Of a stretch of DNA of 55,672 bases, positions 29,301 to 37,290 are shown piece by piece. The stretch spans positions 1 to 55,672 of the forward strand of contig CALXCG010000004.1 in NCBI GenBank assembly GCA_944386745.1, read 5' to 3'. Numbering within the stretch: the stretch's first letter is position 1; every line of letters begins with the position of its first letter. The DNA is from an uncultured Clostridia bacterium. GTDB taxonomy: Bacteria; Bacillota; Clostridia; TANB77; CAG-508. A model generated the notes under the pieces. The model was not told the origin of the DNA and did no database searches. It saw only the letters and a list, made by a program, of their open reading frames with translations. Both the position numbers and the translations under genes were made by a program.

Positions 29301-31468
29301 TAGGAGTAAGAAATAATTCAACAGGATTAAATGCAAATATTTATGAATTAGATGATTACTTTGATTCAAAATATAATTTAATTGCAATAGGAACAGATAT
29401 AAATGCAGATGGAAGCATAAAATCTGGAACACAAATTACTAACTATACATCACCAACAAATGTAAATAGTGAGTACAAGAAAATAACAATAGGAGGAAAT
29501 AACAGAGTAATACTTGAATTAGGACCATTAGAAGAAAAATACGTTTATGTACAATTACAAATAAATAGAAGTGATATTATTCAAATTGTAGAAAATAGTA
29601 ATAGTGAGAATTCTAAATTAGATAATATTACAGAGATAAAAAAATACGGAATAACAAAAACAAATTCTAATGGAGTAAAGGAAATATATGCTGGAATTGA
29701 TAAAGATTCACAACCAGGAAATACAGATATTAATAATAGGGCAACATGGGAAGATGATACAGACAAGGCTCCAGGAATGTTACTAGTATTACAACAACAA
29801 AGACAAGTAAATGGAAAAGTATTCTTAGATATAGATGAAAACTCAGTCGGTGATGGACAACAATTACATACTGCAATTGCAAGACAAGGAAATGGATACT
29901 ATGATAATGACGAAAAAGGAATAGAAAATGTAAAAGTATCATTAATAGATGAAGATGGAAATATAGTTCAAGTATATAATGATTCAAGTAGACAATATGA
30001 AGATGCAGTAACATATACGAATGAAAATGGAGAATATACATTAGGAGGATTTATACCAGGAAAATATGTAGTACAATATACTTGGGGAGGAAATGTTGAT
30101 GGAGCTGGACTAAATTCAATATATACTCTGGATAGTGGAGAAGAAGAAATAGTAAATGTACAAAATTACAAGAGTACAATAGTGAATGAAAATGTATGGA
30201 ATGCAAAAGGAACAAATGAGAAATGGTATAGTGATGACTTTAAGAGAAATTATCTAGGATTAGAATGGAATAGTTCATCTAATAGAGAAATTAGGACATC
30301 AGATGCAGTAGATGATTATGATACAAGACTTGCGATAGACTCAGAAGCAAAAGAAATGACATATAGTGAAAAACAAAAATTCGAAAATACGTATGATTCT
30401 ACTTCAACAGAAGAAAAATATACAAACATACAAATGAATTCTAAAACACACGAGTTTGCAGTATATATAGAAAATGGAGATACAGCAAGTGGAATAACAA
30501 ATGCAGGAGGTAATACAACAAACTATAGTAAAGATACAGTAAACAGAATCAATAGTATTGACTTGGGAATAATAGAAAGAGCAAGACAAATTCTAGAATT
30601 AGAAAAAAATATTAAATCAGTAAAAATAACATTAGCAAATGGAAATATATTAGTTAATGCTAACTTAAATGAAAATGGAGAACTAGTAGATTTTGCTCAA
30701 TATGTAACTGTAATACCTAAATCACCAGCAGCTAATGGACAAATAAATGTCCAAGTAGATGAGGAACTTTTACAAAGTGCGACAGTAGAGATAGATTATG
30801 AATTAAAAGTAATAAATACTAGTGAGCTAGAGTATCAAACAGAAGAATTCTATAATTATGGAGTGGGACATGGAGAAGTTGCAAGTGAGACAGTAACATT
30901 GCGACCTACATTAATAATAGATTATCTAAATGAAAACTTAGCTCTAGATATGAATTATGACGATATATGGGATGCAATAGGTAAAGAAGAAAGAAAAGAA
31001 CAATTAATAAATTCAGGATTATTATCAGGTGACTTAGAGGATGTATTGCTAGATACTGAAAGAGTAGAGACAACAGATGAATTACAAGGAGAAGCATTAG
31101 TACCTGTAGGATTAGAAACATCGGATGGAACTAGAAAATCAAGTGCTATAGTAGATTTAAAAGCATATAGATTGTTATCAGGAAATGGGGAAGAGACATA
31201 TACAGAAAATAATGCAGAAATTATAAAAGTAATTAAGGATAAAGGAGGAGCAATTTTAGTAACAACACCAGGAAACTATAATCCAAATGACTTGAGTACA
31301 TCAGAACCAGATGATGCAATCTCACAAAGTGTATTAATAATACCACCAACAGGATTAAATACTAACTATATCGCATATATTCTATTAACAATAAGTTCAT
31401 TAGGAATTCTAGTATCAGGAATAATCTTAATTAAGAAATTCGTTATAGGAAGAAGAAGCAATAGATAA
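26246..31468 (+). CDS. Thioester-domain-like SpaA/SdrD surface protein with ricin-type lectin domain, partner C body
   Basis: This frame carries the mature part of partner C (about 1,740 residues) but has no ribosome binding site at its first ATG and no signal peptide; both belong to the fragment starting at 26104. The candidate thioester Cys is in NYFCIQQGQ (26285-26287), and a KKQKSVYAY segment could hold the Gln. Domains, numbered in this frame: SpaA-like at about 270-365, a ricin B-type beta-trefoil at about 389-530 with three QxW/QxF-like repeats (QQF, QRW, QKF), a second SpaA-like at about 545-650, SdrD B-like units (SGYVWED; NGKVFLD), the conserved core, TTPGNY, IPPTG, a membrane helix and an RRSNR tail. 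The ricin and second SpaA domains are absent from partners A and B. If the frameshift is real the product is not exported. Confidence 0.8.
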   Translation: METTLLAGTSNYFCIQQGQPLNHDTLYRVKEEINITGDNETDYVMCWIATQGNTDSTPESSSEPNYSKKQKSVYAYYSTWARKHGLGYSYHCPDEHKDYDWVNTAKEKFRGWQKANSASIKNNKTPSSLKKEIYNYNGQSYIKVGPFNFTYTGSNPDVTFNITNQNWTGLSVLYGVYNGSTLEISSGFQAEDYSGKDFYLLVNTNSNATYLNLQVNLTDLIWNYSGTVSILQGDGINEELNKSWQNVIHLTAKYDETTVNQTCEMNNIPLTGELEITKQDYDTTGTLNNVGFVLYNKELGQYVASSSSNGIATYTSDRSQAKEFITGVDGNYGQITVIGLLPGNYEIYETKNPNYGYEEITSDKLVATVTIDPGTEFSRGVNDGQRTIADGYYELESALASNMVVEVQGGKSLDSTNVQLYNRNNSAAQQFYVEYVGNGYYIIRSAGANNKVLDVEGGSADSGANVQIYTSNDSIAQRWFISDAGGGYYYIINQAGWKYLDVYGGNTANGTNIQVYNGNERNSQKFKLNSKDTSSLTQVTISNAKQTGNMRIQKTDATNSSAMSGIRFKIRNTAGEYIVAVDNSGRVQSTVTGTIHLGNMQTTTNVNSATEFVTSNSGVVDIYNLKADTYQVLETSIGNNYYGYELDEAYISWSSNMGSGTGATSSIYVNRQTSSDTSESASGRYDVLTVKNRRKYVKISGYVWEDVAWDDGKNQDSNQLYQAVNDDRNDKLLNNIVVRLKDSNGSTIQEVRTNSSGKYTFNNVIIDNLSRYYIEFSYNGMAYESVDIINISNNRGTKAIEGSNRTTFNANFAQITTGQSNNSNGTKTNDIRYNTGNYTSTINYEGTYQYGYDASQVKYMTADEYRTYYPVNGVASKYLITSSTYNAYRSVGRSGYLSDIINANSIRQSGTTEIGTTFTSGINLGLKKRERPDLSVVKDVESATVSIVGTQHVYKYGDRFNPDLWAENSNGVSGHELDPRVKFEEKYAEMTYSRPLYASDVYYTGDQGDPLSIQLTYKIGVRNNSTGLNANIYELDDYFDSKYNLIAIGTDINADGSIKSGTQITNYTSPTNVNSEYKKITIGGNNRVILELGPLEEKYVYVQLQINRSDIIQIVENSNSENSKLDNITEIKKYGITKTNSNGVKEIYAGIDKDSQPGNTDINNRATWEDDTDKAPGMLLVLQQQRQVNGKVFLDIDENSVGDGQQLHTAIARQGNGYYDNDEKGIENVKVSLIDEDGNIVQVYNDSSRQYEDAVTYTNENGEYTLGGFIPGKYVVQYTWGGNVDGAGLNSIYTLDSGEEEIVNVQNYKSTIVNENVWNAKGTNEKWYSDDFKRNYLGLEWNSSSNREIRTSDAVDDYDTRLAIDSEAKEMTYSEKQKFENTYDSTSTEEKYTNIQMNSKTHEFAVYIENGDTASGITNAGGNTTNYSKDTVNRINSIDLGIIERARQILELEKNIKSVKITLANGNILVNANLNENGELVDFAQYVTVIPKSPAANGQINVQVDEELLQSATVEIDYELKVINTSELEYQTEEFYNYGVGHGEVASETVTLRPTLIIDYLNENLALDMNYDDIWDAIGKEERKEQLINSGLLSGDLEDVLLDTERVETTDELQGEALVPVGLETSDGTRKSSAIVDLKAYRLLSGNGEETYTENNAEIIKVIKDKGGAILVTTPGNYNPNDLSTSEPDDAISQSVLIIPPTGLNTNYIAYILLTISSLGILVSGIILIKKFVIGRRSNR

Positions 31469-31485
31469 AAATCTATTGCTTTTTT
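31456..31485 (+). terminator. Terminator overlapping the stop codon of partner C
   Basis: An 11-bp stem (31456-31466 with 31471-31481) has a 4-base loop, followed by Ts. The stop codon lies at its tip. Confidence 0.9.
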
Positions 31486-31490
31486 CGACA
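31484..31490 (-). promoter_or_regulatory. Perfect Spo0A box upstream of spoIIE
   Basis: TTCGACA is the reverse of the consensus TGTCGAA. It is about 174 bp upstream of the spoIIE start. spoIIE is a direct Spo0A target in Bacillus and Clostridium. A single 7-mer can occur by chance. Confidence 0.45.
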
Positions 31491-31663
31491 AGATGTAATA
31501 AAATAAAAAACATAAAAAGATAAAATAAAAAGAATAAAGAAAAACCTCTAAAAAAAACATAAAAAAATGTAAAAAACTTTTTTGAATTAGACTACCAAAA
31601 AAGACAAAAACCACAAAGGACAAGTAGTAAAATAAGCTTATCAAAAACAAAGAGGTGGTAAGG

Positions 31664-34111
31664 ATGTTTCAAAATATGGATGGAAATGCAATAAATGTAA
31701 ATGAAGGAAAAAAAGAAGTAAAAAGCGGAGTAAATATCTTTTTAAACGTATTTACAAAGAAAAATATATTAATATACATAGTATCATTATTAGTATCATT
31801 AGTAAGTATAGGATGGGACTTTTCAGTATTTAGTATCAGTTTATTAGGAGCTTGTTTAGGTTCATCTGTCCCTGTACTTGGAATTGTACTAATATCATTA
31901 GTAGGAAATGGTATTAAATTTGGAGTAGGAGGAGCATTAGAATACTTTTTAACGACATTAGTGTTAGTAGTATCTCTTTTCATATTTAAGCCAAGATATA
32001 ACGAAAATGAAAGAAATGAAAAAATAAGAATAGGAAAAAATATCTTTTTAGCAACAATCATAATACAAATAGCAAAATATGCAATTTCAGGATTTACACT
32101 TTATGATATATTATCAGGAATTACAGTATCAATAATTGCAATGGTATTTTATAAAATATTTGTAAATTCTATTGTCGTATTACAAGACTTCAGAGAAAAA
32201 AAGGCATTTTCAATTGAAGAATTAATGGGGGCAAGTCTGTTACTTGCGATTTCCGTAGGAGCATTTGGAGATTTTAACATAGTAGGATTTAACATTAGAA
32301 ACATATTAAGCATATTTATAGTAATGGCATTAGGATGGAAAAATGGAATATTAGTTGGGACAACCTCTGGAGTAACAATAGGAGTTACTTTAGGAGTAAT
32401 AACAGGTTCTGAGCCAATTATGATAGCAGCATATGCAATATCAGGTATGCTTGCAGGAATATTCAATAAACTAGGAAAAATTGGAGTAATAATAGGATTT
32501 GCACTAGGGAACGTATTACTTGCATATGTTTCAAATGGATATACTGTAGAACTAATATATTTTAAAGAAATATTAGTAGCATCAATAGGATTACTATTAT
32601 TACCAAAAAATTTCCAAATAGATTTAGAAGAGTTTATAGGAAATTCAAAATTTTTACCAGTTACACCAAATGGAGCATTAAATAAAAGTAAAGAAGTTGC
32701 AGAAAACCTAACACATGTATCAGATGCAATAAAAGAAATGGCAACATCATATAGAGGAAATATCAAAGATGCAAATGATGTAGAAATAAAAGAAAAAAAT
32801 AAAGAAATATTTATGACAGAATTATTAAATAATTTAGAGCCATATAAAGATAACATGCTATATGATGACATAGCAAATCCAGAAAGTGAAATCACACAAA
32901 AAATATTTGAATATTTATTAGATAAACAAGAAATAGACAGAAAAGCATTGTTACAAATATTTGCAGATTGTAATAGTTATGTTGTAGGATTTGATGATAA
33001 AGAAGTTAGTCAATATTTAGAAGATAATATCTCTCAAATGATTACATTAATAAACATTTCATATAAAGTTAGTAAAAATGACTTTATATGGAGAAAAAAG
33101 ATAGAACAAAGTCAAAAAAATATAGGAAACCAATTAACAGCGATGTCAAAAGCAATTGAAAAAATGGCAAAAGGAATGAAGCAAGAAATACAAGAAGAAG
33201 CAAGCGGAAAAAATGAAAATTATCAAAAAGAAATAATAGAAATCACAGAACTTTTAAAACAAAAAGATATACAAGTAGAAGAAATATCAATACAAAAACA
33301 AGATAGATTTTTTGTTACAATATATGCAAAAGAAATACTAGAAACGGCTAAACTAGAATTAATTGAAAAGCTATTGACAAAGAGTTTAAATGAAAAAATA
33401 GTATTAAATGATGAAACAAGTGTTGGAACAAAATACACATTTTTATCAGATGACAAATTTGAAATGGCAATAGGAAATAGTATGGCAACAAAATCAAAAA
33501 GTGAAGTATCAGGAGATAGTACATTAAGTATAAGGCTAAAAGACGGAAAATACCTAGTTGCAATAAGTGATGGAATGGGAACAGGAAATCAAGCTAAGAA
33601 AAGCAGTACACAAGCATTAAAAATGCTAGAAAACTTGCTATTATCAGGATTTGATAAAAAAACATCATTAGACCTAATAAACTCATCATTAATAAATCAA
33701 GACAATGAAGTATTTGCAACACTAGACATAGCAATCGTAGACTTATATAAAGGAAACATAGAACTTATCAAAAGTGGAGCATGTCCAACATACATAAAAA
33801 ACAATAAAAGAGTACAAATAATAAAAGCAAACTCATTGCCAACAGGAATAATAGAAAAAGGAAACATACAAACATTTGACTATGACATAAACTCAGGTGA
33901 TATTCTATTAATGTGTACAGACGGAGTATTAGACGCAAACATAGAATACAAAAATAAAGACTTATGGTTAAAATACCTATTAGAAGACATAGAAACAACC
34001 AATACAGGAAAAATAGCAGACTTAATATTAAATGAAGCAATAGACAATAACTTTGGAGTAATAAAAGATGACATGAGCATAATAGTATGTAAATTTAAAA
34101 AGAGGGATTAG
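31664..34111 (+). CDS. spoIIE: Stage II sporulation protein E, serine phosphatase
   Basis: The start is ATG 31664, about 7 bp after AGAGGTGG; an in-frame GTG at 31655 overlaps that site. The 815-residue protein has about ten membrane helices (residues about 30-320), a central alpha-helical regulatory region and a C-terminal PP2C-type phosphatase domain (about 590-815) with the metal-binding Asp motifs ISDGMGTG, MCTDGVLD and KDDMSI. The length matches Bacillus SpoIIE. In sporulation it sits at the polar septum and dephosphorylates SpoIIAA to release sigma-F in the forespore. Its last two codons and stop lie in a REP-like element that also forms the terminator. Tandem to it in many Clostridia are tilS and ftsH, here about 13 kb away. 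Confidence 0.95.
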   Translation: MFQNMDGNAINVNEGKKEVKSGVNIFLNVFTKKNILIYIVSLLVSLVSIGWDFSVFSISLLGACLGSSVPVLGIVLISLVGNGIKFGVGGALEYFLTTLVLVVSLFIFKPRYNENERNEKIRIGKNIFLATIIIQIAKYAISGFTLYDILSGITVSIIAMVFYKIFVNSIVVLQDFREKKAFSIEELMGASLLLAISVGAFGDFNIVGFNIRNILSIFIVMALGWKNGILVGTTSGVTIGVTLGVITGSEPIMIAAYAISGMLAGIFNKLGKIGVIIGFALGNVLLAYVSNGYTVELIYFKEILVASIGLLLLPKNFQIDLEEFIGNSKFLPVTPNGALNKSKEVAENLTHVSDAIKEMATSYRGNIKDANDVEIKEKNKEIFMTELLNNLEPYKDNMLYDDIANPESEITQKIFEYLLDKQEIDRKALLQIFADCNSYVVGFDDKEVSQYLEDNISQMITLINISYKVSKNDFIWRKKIEQSQKNIGNQLTAMSKAIEKMAKGMKQEIQEEASGKNENYQKEIIEITELLKQKDIQVEEISIQKQDRFFVTIYAKEILETAKLELIEKLLTKSLNEKIVLNDETSVGTKYTFLSDDKFEMAIGNSMATKSKSEVSGDSTLSIRLKDGKYLVAISDGMGTGNQAKKSSTQALKMLENLLLSGFDKKTSLDLINSSLINQDNEVFATLDIAIVDLYKGNIELIKSGACPTYIKNNKRVQIIKANSLPTGIIEKGNIQTFDYDINSGDILLMCTDGVLDANIEYKNKDLWLKYLLEDIETTNTGKIADLILNEAIDNNFGVIKDDMSIIVCKFKKRD

Positions 34112-34138
34112 GGGACGGTCCTAAAAATCCCTCTTTTT
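34097..34138 (+). terminator. Terminator of spoIIE
   Basis: A perfect 13-bp stem (34097-34109 with 34126-34138) ends in TTTTT. The 5' arm contains the last codons of spoIIE. Confidence 0.85.
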
Positions 34139-34159
34139 AGGGATTTAGGGACGGACCTT
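34103..34159 (+). repeat. REP-like GGGACGG element, copy 1
   Basis: This shares the pattern GGGATTAGGGGACGGTCC, a small AATCCC/GGGATT hairpin, then AGGGATTTAGGGACGGACC with copies at 40963-41020 (minus) and 49858-49914 (plus). It contains the stop codon of spoIIE and points in the same direction as the gene. Confidence 0.85.
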
Positions 34160-34224
34160 GAAATTCTTATCCTACTTAATGGACGATATCATTTTCATAT
34201 AGAAAAATAAAAATACAAAATTAA

Positions 34225-34252
34225 AAGTTATTTTTGTATATAAAAATAACTT
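34225..34252. promoter_or_regulatory. Palindrome overlapping the -35 of the DUF4143 ATPase
   Basis: AAGTTATTTTT (34225-34235) and AAAAATAACTT (34242-34252) form a perfect 11-bp inverted repeat with a 6-base centre. Its right end overlaps the TTGACA at 34251, a typical operator position. Confidence 0.45.
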
Positions 34253-34279
34253 GACAAAATTATAACCTGATATTATAAT
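34251..34279 (+). promoter_or_regulatory. Consensus sigma-A promoter of the DUF4143 ATPase
   Basis: TTGACA (34251-34256), 17 bp and TATAAT (34274-34279) match the consensus fully. Transcription would start near 34286, leaving a leader of only about 11 bases before ATG 34297. Confidence 0.85.
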
Positions 34280-34296
34280 ATTTATAGGTGATTAAA

Positions 34297-35493
34297 ATGT
34301 TAAAAAGAGAGATATATTTAAAAAAAATAAGAGATTTTTATAATAGTAACTTAATAAAAATTTTAGTTGGAATTCGTAGATGTGGAAAATCTATTATATT
34401 AGAGCAAATTATGCAGGAACTAAGAGAAAAAGGCATAGATAATGAACATATAATTTATATAAATTTCGAATTTATTGAGTTTGAGAACTTAATTGACTAT
34501 AAGGAGTTAAATAAATATGTAAAAAGTAGAATAAAAGATGATGAATTATACTATTTATTTTTTGATGAAATACAAAATGTTGATAATTTTGAAAAGGTTA
34601 TAAATTCGTTAAGGGCTTCACAAAATGTTAGTATATTTATTACTGGATCAAATAGTAGACTTTTATCAGAAGAATTATCAACAGTTCTTTCTGGAAGGTA
34701 TGTAAGTTTCAGAATAAATCCATTATCATATAAAGAGGTATTGGAATTATTAGGTAAAAGTAAGTCAACAGATGAAATCTTTGAAGATTATATGAAGTGG
34801 GGGAGTCTTCCAAATAGATTTGATTTTAAAAGAGAAGAAGCAATAAAAAATTATTTATATGGAGTATTTGATTCAATAATATTAAGGGATGTTGTTGAAA
34901 GATTGAAAATCAGGGATACATCTTTATTTAATTTAATCTTGCAATATGTGATAGATACAATAGGAAGAGAATTTTCAGCTGAAAATATTATTAATTTTTT
35001 AAAAAATGAAGGAAGAGATGTTTCTACATTGACTATATATTCGTATTTGGATGCACTTTGTAAATCTTTATTAATTAGGAAAGTATATAGGTATGATGTA
35101 CATGGTAGAGCGGTTTTAAAAACGTTAAATAAATATTATGTTACAGATTTGGGAATAGCACAAATAAAAAATACTAATACTGAAATTGATAAATCATATG
35201 CTATTGAAAATATTGTATATAATGAATTAATAATTAAAGGATATGATGTTTATATAGGAAAAACTAAAAAGGGTGAAATAGACTTTGTTGCAACAAAACC
35301 AAATAAAAAAATTTATGTACAAGTTGCATATAGTATACCTAATGAAGATACTAAGAAAAGAGAATTTGGAGCTTATGATGTTATAAATGATAATTATCCT
35401 AAATATGTAATTACACTAGATAAATTAACATATGAATATAATGGTATAAAACATGTTAATTTAATAGATTTTTTATTAGATGAAAATTTTTAG
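34297..35493 (+). CDS. AAA_14/DUF4143 ATP-binding protein
   Basis: ATG 34297 follows AGGTG; an in-frame GTG at 34288 is part of that site. The 398-residue protein has a Walker A motif GIRRCGKS (about residue 24), Walker B YYLFFDEIQ, and a sensor-like TGSNSRLL, then a winged-helix-like middle. The C-terminal DUF4143 half has KGEIDFVA, a PD-(D/E)xK nuclease-like signature. Such proteins are widespread orphan ATPases in bacteria and archaea; their biochemical role is not established. It is transcribed alone from its own strong promoter and ends at a terminator, so it looks like an inserted single-gene cassette between spoIIE and the WG-repeat gene. Confidence 0.9.
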   Translation: MLKREIYLKKIRDFYNSNLIKILVGIRRCGKSIILEQIMQELREKGIDNEHIIYINFEFIEFENLIDYKELNKYVKSRIKDDELYYLFFDEIQNVDNFEKVINSLRASQNVSIFITGSNSRLLSEELSTVLSGRYVSFRINPLSYKEVLELLGKSKSTDEIFEDYMKWGSLPNRFDFKREEAIKNYLYGVFDSIILRDVVERLKIRDTSLFNLILQYVIDTIGREFSAENIINFLKNEGRDVSTLTIYSYLDALCKSLLIRKVYRYDVHGRAVLKTLNKYYVTDLGIAQIKNTNTEIDKSYAIENIVYNELIIKGYDVYIGKTKKGEIDFVATKPNKKIYVQVAYSIPNEDTKKREFGAYDVINDNYPKYVITLDKLTYEYNGIKHVNLIDFLLDENF

Positions 35494-35498
35494 AACTT

Positions 35499-35522
35499 AA
35501 GGGGATGTAAAATCCCTTTTTT
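35499..35522 (+). terminator. Terminator after the DUF4143 ATPase
   Basis: An 8-bp stem with one G-U pair (35499-35506 with 35512-35519) has a 5-base loop and continues into Ts. Confidence 0.8.
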
Positions 35523-35592
35523 CTAATATTTTCTATTGTATTGAACACGATTTTATGATATATTTTAATTGCTAGAAAAGGAGGCAAATAAT

Positions 35593-37113
35593 TTGAGTAG
35601 AGGGAAGAGATATGAAGAACCAAAACTAAATTTAAAAAAAGTTTTTGCAGTAATAATAGCATTTGTAGTATTAATAATGTTCATATTCATGATAAGAGGA
35701 CTATTTGCAAGAGATGGAGAACAAACAAGAATAACAAGCAAGGATTACTTTGCAGCATTTCAAAATAATAAGTGGGGGATTATTGATTCAACAGGAGCAG
35801 TAGTAATAGACCCATCATATGAAGAAATGATGGTAGTTCCAAATAGCAAAAAAGATGTATTTTTATGTACTTTTGATGTGAATTATGAAACAGGAGAATA
35901 CAGAACAAAGGCTTTAAATGGTAAGAATGAAGAGATATTTACACAATATAATCAAATAGAGCCATTACAAGTAGTTGATAGAAATGGACAAGTAAGTTAT
36001 ATCAGTAATGCTCTAAAAGTTCAAAAAGATGGAAAATATGGGCTTATTGATTTAGACGGAAATGAGTTGCAACCTTGTCAATATGATTTAATTTCTACTT
36101 TAGAAGGAAAACAAGATGTAATAAAGGTACAGAAAGATGGAAAATATGGTCTTTTAGATGTCAAAGGAAAAGAAATAATATCAGCGCAATATGCTGATAT
36201 AAGAACATTAAAGGCTGATGACACAACAAACTATTTAGTTCAAAATGACGAAGGAAAATATGGAATTGTTAGCAATAGTAATCAAGTAGTTTTAGAACCA
36301 AATTATGATGAAATAAAAGATGTTTATACAAGTAATTATTATGTTGTACAACAAGGTGAAGCAGAAAAATTAATTAGGAAAGATGGCACAGATGTTTTAA
36401 CAACCGGATTTGATGAAATTACAGGAATATTAAAAAATGAAGAAAATGGAGTAATATTTAAGCAAGATGAAAAATATGGAATTATGAATATGTCAGGAGA
36501 AGTTACACTAAATCCAACATATGATGATTTAAGAGAAGCTAAAACAGGAATTTTTATAGCGGCACAAGATGGGAAATATGGTATAATTGATTTGACAGGA
36601 GCTGAAAAATTAGGATTTACATATCAAAGTCTAAATTATTATGAAAAAGCAGATTTATATGTAGGAGAAGATGAAAACTTTAATAATTCAATAATTAATG
36701 GGAATTTTGAAGTAAAACAAACAGGTATTTTAATTGATGTTGATGAAGAAGAAGGCTATTTTGAATTAAGACAAGATGATGAAAACAAATATTATGATTT
36801 TTCATTTAATGAGAAAAAAGAGTCAGATATATTTAAAACTCGTACATTATTTGTAAGTAAAAAAGATGGAAAATATGGTTTTGTTGATAAAGATGGAAAT
36901 GTGGTTGTAGATTATATTTATGATGATGCAACTTCACAAAATAATTTTGGATATGCAGCAGTAAAGAAAGATGGAAAATGGGGCAGTATTGATGATAGGG
37001 GTACAGTAATTCAAGAGCCTACTTATAATTTAGATGATTATTTGACAATTGATTTTATAGGAAGATGGCATTATGGAAAAGATCTTAATATGAATTACTA
37101 CAACCAATTATAG
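35593..37113 (+). CDS. Membrane-anchored WG-repeat protein
   Basis: The start is TTG 35593, 8 bp after AAAGGAGG; an in-frame TTG at 35569 lies upstream of that site. The 506-residue product starts MSRGKRYEEP, has one membrane helix at about 18-40 and then an extracellular beta-rich array of WG repeats. At least eight units are visible as NKWGIID, GKYGLID, GKYGLLD, GKYGIVS, EKYGIMN, GKYGIID, GKYGFVD and GKWGSID. Such repeats are thought to form beta-propeller-like or solenoid surfaces; no enzyme activity is known. The gene ends directly at the first base of a nested palindrome. Confidence 0.85.
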   Translation: MSRGKRYEEPKLNLKKVFAVIIAFVVLIMFIFMIRGLFARDGEQTRITSKDYFAAFQNNKWGIIDSTGAVVIDPSYEEMMVVPNSKKDVFLCTFDVNYETGEYRTKALNGKNEEIFTQYNQIEPLQVVDRNGQVSYISNALKVQKDGKYGLIDLDGNELQPCQYDLISTLEGKQDVIKVQKDGKYGLLDVKGKEIISAQYADIRTLKADDTTNYLVQNDEGKYGIVSNSNQVVLEPNYDEIKDVYTSNYYVVQQGEAEKLIRKDGTDVLTTGFDEITGILKNEENGVIFKQDEKYGIMNMSGEVTLNPTYDDLREAKTGIFIAAQDGKYGIIDLTGAEKLGFTYQSLNYYEKADLYVGEDENFNNSIINGNFEVKQTGILIDVDEEEGYFELRQDDENKYYDFSFNEKKESDIFKTRTLFVSKKDGKYGFVDKDGNVVVDYIYDDATSQNNFGYAAVKKDGKWGSIDDRGTVIQEPTYNLDDYLTIDFIGRWHYGKDLNMNYYNQL

Positions 37114-37235
37114 TTGAAAAATAATTACAATTTTGGCTACGTCAAACTTCATTTGAAATTTAATCAACGTACAAATAGTACGCCTCATAAATTTCAAACT
37201 CGTTTTCCTTGCCAAAATTTAATTCTTTTCCAACT
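37112..37235. repeat. Nested palindrome after the WG-repeat gene
   Basis: Outer arms 37112-37137 and 37211-37235 are imperfect 25-26-base inverted repeats (AGTTG to TTTTGGC). Inner stems TTTGAAATTTA (37152-37162 with 37188-37198) and CGTAC (37168-37172 with 37178-37182) lie within. The left arm begins in the stop codon of the WG-repeat gene. Twenty bases of the left arm recur after acpS at 38980-38999. Confidence 0.8.
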
Positions 37236-37290
37236 TAGTAAATTATGGATAATAATTACAATAGTAAATTCAAAAGAGAAGGTGATAATT

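Noticed and set aside
32149..32895. 248-codon minus-strand frame within spoIIE
   Set aside because: It is fully antisense to the membrane region of spoIIE, is Ser/Ile/Phe-rich without a known motif, and has no start signals.
37114..37290. Upstream extension of the 411-residue protein
   Set aside because: This in-frame part lies in the nested palindrome; a good ribosome binding site marks the ATG at 37291.
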